The position numbers and the translations under genes are program-made. This document shows, one piece after another, positions 5,712 through 9,898 of a DNA stretch of 9,898 bases. Each line of letters starts with the position of its first letter. Within the stretch, counting starts at the first letter, position 1. Below the pieces are notes generated by a model. The model did not search any database, was not told the origin of the DNA, and saw only the letters and a list, made by a program, of their open reading frames with translations. The stretch is from Rickettsiales bacterium. Its GTDB lineage: Bacteria > Pseudomonadota > Alphaproteobacteria > Rickettsiales > CANDYO01. Location of the stretch: positions 1 through 9,898 of the forward strand of contig CANDYO010000071.1 in assembly GCA_947424995.1 (NCBI GenBank), written 5' to 3'.

Positions 5712-7529
5712 TTAATCATTACCAAGCTTCAGCGCTGCAATAAAAGCTGATTGTGGAATTTCCACATTACCAATATTACGCATTCTCTTTTTACCTTTCT
5801 TTTGTTTTTCAAGTAACTTACGTTTACGACTAATATCACCACCATAACACTTGGCTAACACGTCTTTGCGTAAAGCTTTGATTGTTTCACGAGCAATAAT
5901 TTTTCCACCAATAGCAGCTTGAACTGCAATTTGAAATAATTGTCTTGGAATTAAATCAGATAAACGCTTACATAAATCACGCCCACGACTTTCAGAGCGA
6001 GTTTTATGGACAATACCAGATAAAGCATCAACAGGTTCTTTATTAACTAAAATAGTCAATCGAACTAAATCACTTTCTTCATAACCATCCATTTTCCAAT
6101 CAAAACTAGCATAACCTCGCGAGCAAGATTTTAAACAATCATAAAAATCGAAAACAATCTCATTTAATGGCAAGCGATAAATCACCATAGCTCTATTACC
6201 AACATAGGTAAGAGTTTTTTGTACTCCACGTTTGTCAGTACATAAAGCAAGTACCGCTCCTAAATATTCATCAGGCACCAAAATAGTTGCTTCAATCCAT
6301 GGCTCTTCCATGTATTCGATTAAAGTTACATCTGGCATATCAGCTGGATTATGTAATTCAAACATAGTTCCATCTCTTAAGTAAACTTTATATACCACAC
6401 TTGGCGCTGTGGTGATTAGATCAACATCAAATTCACGCTCTAATCTTTCCTGAACAATTTCAAGATGCAATAGCCCTAAGAACCCACAACGGAAACCGAA
6501 ACCTAGAGCAGTAGAGCTTTCCATTTCATATTCGAAACTAGAATCATTTAAACCCAATTTCCCCAACGCTTCTCTTAAGCCATCAAAATCAGAAGCATCA
6601 GCTGGATATAATCCACAAAACACTACTGATTGAGTTGGTTTAAACCCAGCAAGTGGCTTAACTAACGCAGCTGTCTTCTCTTCGGTGATGGTATCACCTA
6701 CTTTACAGTCAGAAATTTGCTTAATGCTAGCTGAGATATAACCTATTTCTCCTGCCGTTAAAGCACTAACTGCTGTTCGCTTTGGAGTAAACACTCCCAC
6801 TTCATCAATAACATGAACCGCTCCAGAAGCGAGCATTTTGATTTTCATTCCTTTACTAATTTTACCATCAACAATTCTTAGTAAGTTTACTACTCCAAGA
6901 TATTGATCATACCAACTATCTACTAATAAGGCTTTGAGAGGAGCATCTACCACGCCTTTAGGAGCTGGAAGTCTTGTAACCACAGCTTCTAAAATATCTT
7001 CAATACCTTTGCCTGATTTCGCTGAAGCAAGCACTGCATCACTGGTATCAAGACCAATTACGTCTTCTATTTGTTGCTTAACTCGATCAGGATCTGCTAC
7101 TGGCAAATCAATTTTATTGAGTACGGGGATTAATTCATGATTATTATCAAGCGCTTGATAAACATTAGCTAAGGTTTGCGCTTCCACTCCTTGACTAGCA
7201 TCTACTACTAATAAAGATCCTTCACAAGCAGCTAAGCAACGACTAACCTCGTAAGCAAAATCAACGTGACCAGGTGTATCCATTAAATTTAAGATATACG
7301 TCTTGCCATTTTTTGCTTTATAATTCAACCTAACTGTTTGTGATTTGATGGTTATGCCACGCTCTTTCTCAATATCCATCGAGTCTAGTACTTGTGCAGT
7401 CATTTCTCGCTGCTGTAAGCCACCACAAAATTCAATCAATCTATCTGCTAAAGTAGACTTTCCATGATCAATGTGAGCAATTATTGAAAAATTACGAATA
7501 AGGTCAAGATCAGTTGTCATTATTGCCAT
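5712..7529 (-). CDS. lepA: Elongation factor 4 (LepA), translational GTPase
   Basis: LepA/EF4 is a ribosome-associated GTPase acting in elongation and ribosome biogenesis. The protein has 605 residues, the normal length. All G motifs are present: AHIDHGKST (18-26), RGIT (57-60), DTPGH (84-88), NKID (138-141) and SAK (169-171). The EF-G-like domains follow, with GFGFRCGFLGLLHLEI and the LepA-specific C-terminal domain carrying KCYGGDISRKRKLLEKQK and KKRMRNIGNVEIPQSAF. The sequence is alphaproteobacterial in character. The start is either the ATG at 7529 or the in-frame ATG at 7520, three codons later; neither has a clear Shine-Dalgarno. It is followed on the same strand by the methyltransferase gene. 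No promoter could be assigned with confidence in the 7530-7635 stretch. Confidence 0.98.
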   Translation of the reverse strand: MAIMTTDLDLIRNFSIIAHIDHGKSTLADRLIEFCGGLQQREMTAQVLDSMDIEKERGITIKSQTVRLNYKAKNGKTYILNLMDTPGHVDFAYEVSRCLAACEGSLLVVDASQGVEAQTLANVYQALDNNHELIPVLNKIDLPVADPDRVKQQIEDVIGLDTSDAVLASAKSGKGIEDILEAVVTRLPAPKGVVDAPLKALLVDSWYDQYLGVVNLLRIVDGKISKGMKIKMLASGAVHVIDEVGVFTPKRTAVSALTAGEIGYISASIKQISDCKVGDTITEEKTAALVKPLAGFKPTQSVVFCGLYPADASDFDGLREALGKLGLNDSSFEYEMESSTALGFGFRCGFLGLLHLEIVQERLEREFDVDLITTAPSVVYKVYLRDGTMFELHNPADMPDVTLIEYMEEPWIEATILVPDEYLGAVLALCTDKRGVQKTLTYVGNRAMVIYRLPLNEIVFDFYDCLKSCSRGYASFDWKMDGYEESDLVRLTILVNKEPVDALSGIVHKTRSESRGRDLCKRLSDLIPRQLFQIAVQAAIGGKIIARETIKALRKDVLAKCYGGDISRKRKLLEKQKKGKKRMRNIGNVEIPQSAFIAALKLGND

Positions 7530-7635
7530 TTACTTAAATTTAGAATATTTTAGGTTATACATTATTTTGCAGCTAAAAACCAGTATTCATTAATGATGTG
7601 GTGTATTTAAAAAGGATCGTAGAAAGTTAATGAAA

Positions 7636-7870
7636 GCCAAACAAAGTTTGGCGTCATTCAGAGCTGAAGCTAAGCGCAGCGAAGCAAAGCGTAAAATCCA
7701 GCACAATAAATATAGCCGAAGGCTATTATAATACTAGAAACCTATGCTTAAGGCTTAGCTTCATTAAAAAGTTTATTTAGTATGATCTTCGATCATAAAT
7801 TTGTGCCTGGATCCCACGCTTGCTCAGGCCTTCGGCCTTACACTTCGCTCTGGATGATGCCAAAAATGGC
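7636..7870. repeat. Nested palindromic element B (235 bases) upstream of lepA
   Basis: The left arm (7636-7705) and the reverse complement of the right arm (7802-7870) align over about 70 bases with small gaps. They share an end hairpin (GCCAAAC AAA GTTTGGC on the left, GCC AAAAAT GGC on the right), then TCATyCAGAGC, an inner GAAG-containing stem, and ATCCAG(G)CACA. The right inner stem AGGCC TTC GGCCT (7826-7838) can form a C(UUCG)G tetraloop. The central spacer holds two more perfect stems, ATAGCC GAA GGCTAT (7712-7726) and TATGATC TTC GATCATA (7781-7797). It fills most of the 388-base gap 7530-7917, in which I see no gene. It resembles element A in design. No clear target-site duplication is visible. 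Confidence 0.7.
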
Positions 7871-7917
7871 ATCTTTGTACATTATTAATCTTTATGTCCT
7901 CAACTGAGGTAAAATAG

Positions 7918-8442
7918 TTATCTACCACTGCTCATAGTACCAGAGCAACCATCTAGCTGACTACTAATAAGCCCTAGCAAATTATCACTGTAATTGTCCA
8001 TAGCTGTAGATAACGCACCTACATCTCTTCCCCAAAGCTGATAATTTAATGACTCAAGAGGAACACCTATACCAACAGCAGCAAGCAATATATTTGAATC
8101 CGTTATAACCTGCTGCATTAAAGTATTTATAGGACCAACATCTATAGCTACACTTCCAGCAACCGTTAACGGAGAAATAATAAACGGTTCAATAGCTCTC
8201 AATATATTTACTATAGCTTCCATATCCGGAATAGATGGATTTTGAACTGAAAGTCCAGATCCTAGAGGTGGAAACAAAAAGCTATTAGCTCCAACCAAAA
8301 AATTTAATACTCCACTTTCGTCGATGTTAACAAAATATTTTATATTAGTTGGTAAAGCACCTATGCATATAATAGGTAGCTTAGCTCCATCTCTTAATAA
8401 ATAACTATTCGATAATTTCAAAGCGTTAGATAAAGTTGTCAT
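7918..8442 (-). CDS. Unrecognised 174-residue protein
   Basis: I do not recognise this protein. It is poor in charged residues, rich in Leu, Ile, Ser, Gly and Pro, and has no signal peptide or long unbroken membrane segment. Notable stretches are LPIICIGALPTNIKYFVNI, PPLGSGLSVQNPSIPDMEA, and a hydrophobic run around ILLAAVGIGVPLESL. The C-terminus is polar (LDGCSGTMSSGR). The start is set at the ATG at 8442, because CTCC at 8449-8452 (GGAG on the minus strand) sits six bases before it. An in-frame ATG at 8454 would add four residues but overlaps this Shine-Dalgarno. A good promoter and a leader dyad lie upstream. It is followed by element B, so it is probably transcribed alone. The composition could suit a structural or secreted protein, but that is a guess. 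Confidence 0.65.
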   Translation of the reverse strand: MTTLSNALKLSNSYLLRDGAKLPIICIGALPTNIKYFVNIDESGVLNFLVGANSFLFPPLGSGLSVQNPSIPDMEAIVNILRAIEPFIISPLTVAGSVAIDVGPINTLMQQVITDSNILLAAVGIGVPLESLNYQLWGRDVGALSTAMDNYSDNLLGLISSQLDGCSGTMSSGR

Positions 8443-8459
8443 ACAACACTCCATATATA

Positions 8460-8477
8460 TTGATTAAACACAATCAA
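8460..8477 (-). promoter_or_regulatory. Dyad in the leader of the 174-residue gene
   Basis: TTGATT and AATCAA form a perfect 6-base inverted repeat around a 6-base loop. It lies between the predicted transcription start (about 8488) and the Shine-Dalgarno (8449-8452). It could be an operator half-site pair or an RNA hairpin beside the ribosome binding site. The same TTGATT is used as the -35 of the predicted promoter. In A/T-rich DNA this could also be chance. Confidence 0.35.
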
Positions 8478-8494
8478 ACTCAACTATAAGTTAA

Positions 8495-8523
8495 ATAATA
8501 TCGCAAAAACCGTTGCAAATCAA
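8495..8523 (-). promoter_or_regulatory. Sigma70-type promoter of the 174-residue gene
   Basis: On the minus strand the -35 is TTGATT (8523-8518), the spacer is exactly 17 bases, and the -10 is TATTAT (8500-8495). Four and five of six positions match the consensus. Transcription would start near 8488, giving a leader of about 45 bases that contains the dyad and the Shine-Dalgarno. Confidence 0.55.
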
Positions 8524-8757
8524 CCTTAGTTACTGAATATATTAAAGCTATTGCATGAGATGTTTTTATATAAACAAGCTGTAGAATTAACGCGATGACG
8601 GCATCGGTTACTTTAAGCTATAATTTTAGCTCATGAAATGGTCTTCTATTATACAAGCGCTAGTTAACAAATAGACGAAGAATGTCCTATTTTACTTTAG
8701 GCCTTACATATATTTTATAAAAATATCAAGAATTATTGAAATAGACTGTTTTTGAAA
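8524..8757. other. Gap between the unknown gene and tRNA-Asp
   Basis: With the leader region, this is a gap of more than 300 bases without a gene. It contains a short perfect stem CGATG ACGG CATCG (8593-8606), reminiscent of the GATGAC/GTCAT blocks of the palindromic elements, and a weaker stem AGCTA/TAGCT (8616-8631). A 13-codon ATG frame at 8633 has no supporting signal. After the tRNA, the minus strand has only a weak A/T stem before a T-run (TCAA...TTGA then ATATTTTT, near 8719-8738), which might end tRNA transcription. Confidence 0.35.
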
Positions 8758-8834
8758 TGGCGGGAGTGACGGGACTCGAACCCGCGACCTTCGGCGTGAC
8801 AGGCCGACGTTCTAACCAACTGAACTACACCCCC
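8758..8834 (-). tRNA. tRNA-Asp (anticodon GTC)
   Basis: The minus strand folds into a full cloverleaf of 77 bases including the encoded CCA (8758-8760). The acceptor stem is GGGGGTG with CACTCCC (one G-U pair), and the D arm is GTTC/GAAC. The anticodon arm is TCGGC CTGTCAC GCCGA with GTC at 8798-8800, followed by a 5-base variable loop. The T arm is GCGGG TTCGAGT CCCGT. Discriminator G and GTC both fit tRNA-Asp. It is transcribed divergently from gshA. Confidence 0.98.
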
Positions 8835-8849
8835 AGATGCAGAGTTGAT

Positions 8850-8878
8850 AAAATAACAGGGTTCAAATTGTTTGTAAA
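8850..8878 (-). promoter_or_regulatory. Promoter of tRNA-Asp
   Basis: On the minus strand the -35 is TTTACA (8878-8873, five of six consensus), the spacer is 17 bases, and the -10 is TATTTT (8855-8850). The start would fall near 8843, about ten bases before the mature tRNA 5' end. Confidence 0.6.
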
Positions 8879-8964
8879 GCAAAAATCATCTACTAAAATG
8901 CAATTTTTATTTATTTGAATAATTAAGAATTTTTACATAGTATTTATTGCGTTATTTAGCTAAT

Positions 8965-8986
8965 CTAGTATAGCTCTAGTATATCT
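8965..8986 (+). repeat. Tandem 11-base repeat upstream of gshA
   Basis: CTAGTATAGCT is followed immediately by CTAGTATATCT, two copies differing at one base, 14 bases before the gshA start. The first copy contains TATAGC (8969-8974), which can pair as a -10 with TTGCGT (8947-8952) at 16 bases. The repeat could be two overlapping -10 boxes, an operator for a tandem-binding regulator, or a small slippage duplication. Confidence 0.4.
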
Positions 8987-9000
8987 AAAGATAAGGACTT

Positions 9001-9898
9001 ATGCTTAAAACTCTAACCAATATTATCAATACTAATCAACAAGCTTTAGAAAAATGGTACCAAAAAAAACTAAGTAATGCAAATTCATGTTTTTATAGTT
9101 CCATTGATATACGCTATTCTGGCAAGCAACTGGTTCCCGTCGATTGCAATTTGTTTCCAGCTGGATTCAATAATTTAAGTTTATCCAATATTGCCATAGC
9201 GGCAGATTTAGGCAAAAGCTATTTACAAGAACATTTCCCTCAAACCAAAAATATTTTAATAATTAGTGAAGACCACACTCGTAATTTTCACTATTTAGAT
9301 AATTTAGCAGTCTTAAAACAAATCATTATTAAAGCCGGCTATCAATGTAAAATTGGTTCACTAACTGCATTAGAAGATACGCAATACCAAGGAGTAATCT
9401 ATTCAAATATTGAGATTAGTGCTTTAATTAAGAAAGACATGCAACTAAGCAGCCTTGATAACTTTACTCCAGATCTAATCTTACTAAATAATGACTTAAT
9501 GACTGGCATACCAGAAAAGCTACAAGATTTAACCCAAGTAATTATTCCACATCCTAATAACGGCTGGTTCAAGCGACGTAAATCTCATCATTTTAGTATT
9601 TACAATCAATTGGTAAAGGAACTAGAAGAATTATTTGCTTTTCCAGCTGCTTTACTAACTGCTGAATATAGTATCTGCGATGGAATAAATTTTAAAACTA
9701 AACAAGGCCTAGACTTATTAGCAACTAAGGTAGATCAATTGCTAATAACTATAAAAGAGAAATATCGTCAAAATAATATAAATGAAGAACCTTATGTAGT
9801 GATCAAATCTAATTATGGTACCTATGGGATGGGTATTATGACTGCTAAATCAGCAGAAGAAATTTATAGCTTAAATCAAAAATTACGTAAACAAATGC
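9001..9898 (+). CDS. gshA: Glutamate-cysteine ligase, GshA_ferroox type, 5' part
   Basis: This is the first enzyme of glutathione synthesis, joining glutamate and cysteine with ATP in the cytoplasm. It belongs to the proteobacterial family first described from Acidithiobacillus, distinct from E. coli GshA. The frame has no stop before the right edge: 299 residues are visible of about 430 expected. Conserved blocks are SSIDIRYSGKQLVPVDCN (33-50) running into LFPAGFNNLS (51-60), ISEDHTRN (88-95), PNNGWFKRRKSHHFSIY (185-201), and YVVIKSNYGTYGMGIMTAK (265-283), an ATP-grasp-like glycine-rich block. The ATG follows TAAGGA (8992-8997) with an unusually short 3-base gap. It is divergent from tRNA-Asp, and a tandem 11-base repeat lies in its promoter region. 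Confidence 0.93.
   Translation, partial: MLKTLTNIINTNQQALEKWYQKKLSNANSCFYSSIDIRYSGKQLVPVDCNLFPAGFNNLSLSNIAIAADLGKSYLQEHFPQTKNILIISEDHTRNFHYLDNLAVLKQIIIKAGYQCKIGSLTALEDTQYQGVIYSNIEISALIKKDMQLSSLDNFTPDLILLNNDLMTGIPEKLQDLTQVIIPHPNNGWFKRRKSHHFSIYNQLVKELEELFAFPAALLTAEYSICDGINFKTKQGLDLLATKVDQLLITIKEKYRQNNINEEPYVVIKSNYGTYGMGIMTAKSAEEIYSLNQKLRKQM

Noticed and set aside
6934..7140. A 68-codon + strand frame inside lepA
   Set aside because: It is antisense to the GTPase domain of a highly conserved gene, with no independent signals.
7896..7912. CCTCAACTGAGG as a terminator after the 174-residue gene
   Set aside because: The loop is very short and no T-run follows on the minus strand.
8633..8674. A 13-codon ATG frame between the unknown gene and tRNA-Asp
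   Set aside because: It is too short, with no Shine-Dalgarno and no pattern in its sequence.
1..9898. CRISPR arrays, insertion sequences with transposase, prophage genes
   Set aside because: I found no regularly spaced direct repeats, no transposase or integrase motifs and no phage structural genes. The tRNA-Asp gene shows no adjacent partial copy that would mark an attachment site.

Overview
The window is about one third G+C and carries ordinary chromosomal bacterial genes. LepA is alphaproteobacterial in character. The low G+C, sparse packing, lone transporter genes and GC-rich palindromic elements between genes fit a Rickettsiales-like, host-associated alphaproteobacterium. That placement is an inference from style, not from a phylogeny.

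Layout. The + strand opens with the 3' part of an exodeoxyribonuclease III gene (xth), then an unrecognised 175-residue protein (718-1245). A convergent minus-strand gene (1376-2239) encodes an exported solute-binding-like protein with no permease nearby. A + strand gene (2506-3654) encodes an SDF/DAACS-family symporter with altered cation-site residues. A nested palindromic element (3699-3816) separates it from a minus-strand cluster: lepA (7529-5712), a membrane-anchored SAM methyltransferase (5605-4778), a small kinase-like protein (4715-4074) and yidD (4077-3865). Upstream of lepA lies a second, larger element of the same design (7636-7870). Beyond it are an unrecognised 174-residue gene (8442-7918) with a plausible promoter, a tRNA-Asp(GTC) gene (minus, 8834-8758), and a divergent gshA-type glutamate-cysteine ligase gene that runs off the right edge.

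Most notable observation. The methyltransferase and kinase reading frames look like the two halves of one bifunctional methyltransferase-kinase of the WbdD type. The methyltransferase frame reaches a run of ten A residues four codons before its stop. The kinase frame is open, without a stop, from that run through the intervening 62 bases into the kinase. A -1 shift, or one extra A in the transcript, would make one protein of roughly 510 residues. The kinase frame has only a TTG start and no convincing ribosome binding site. The yidD start overlaps the kinase stop by ATGA, so yidD translation may also depend on the shift. Programmed frameshifting or transcriptional slippage, a recent inactivating indel, and a homopolymer sequencing error all remain possible.

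Other points of interest are the two nested palindromic elements, the unusual residues in the symporter, a possible threonine-rich leader peptide ahead of it, and the start-site puzzle of the 175-residue gene.
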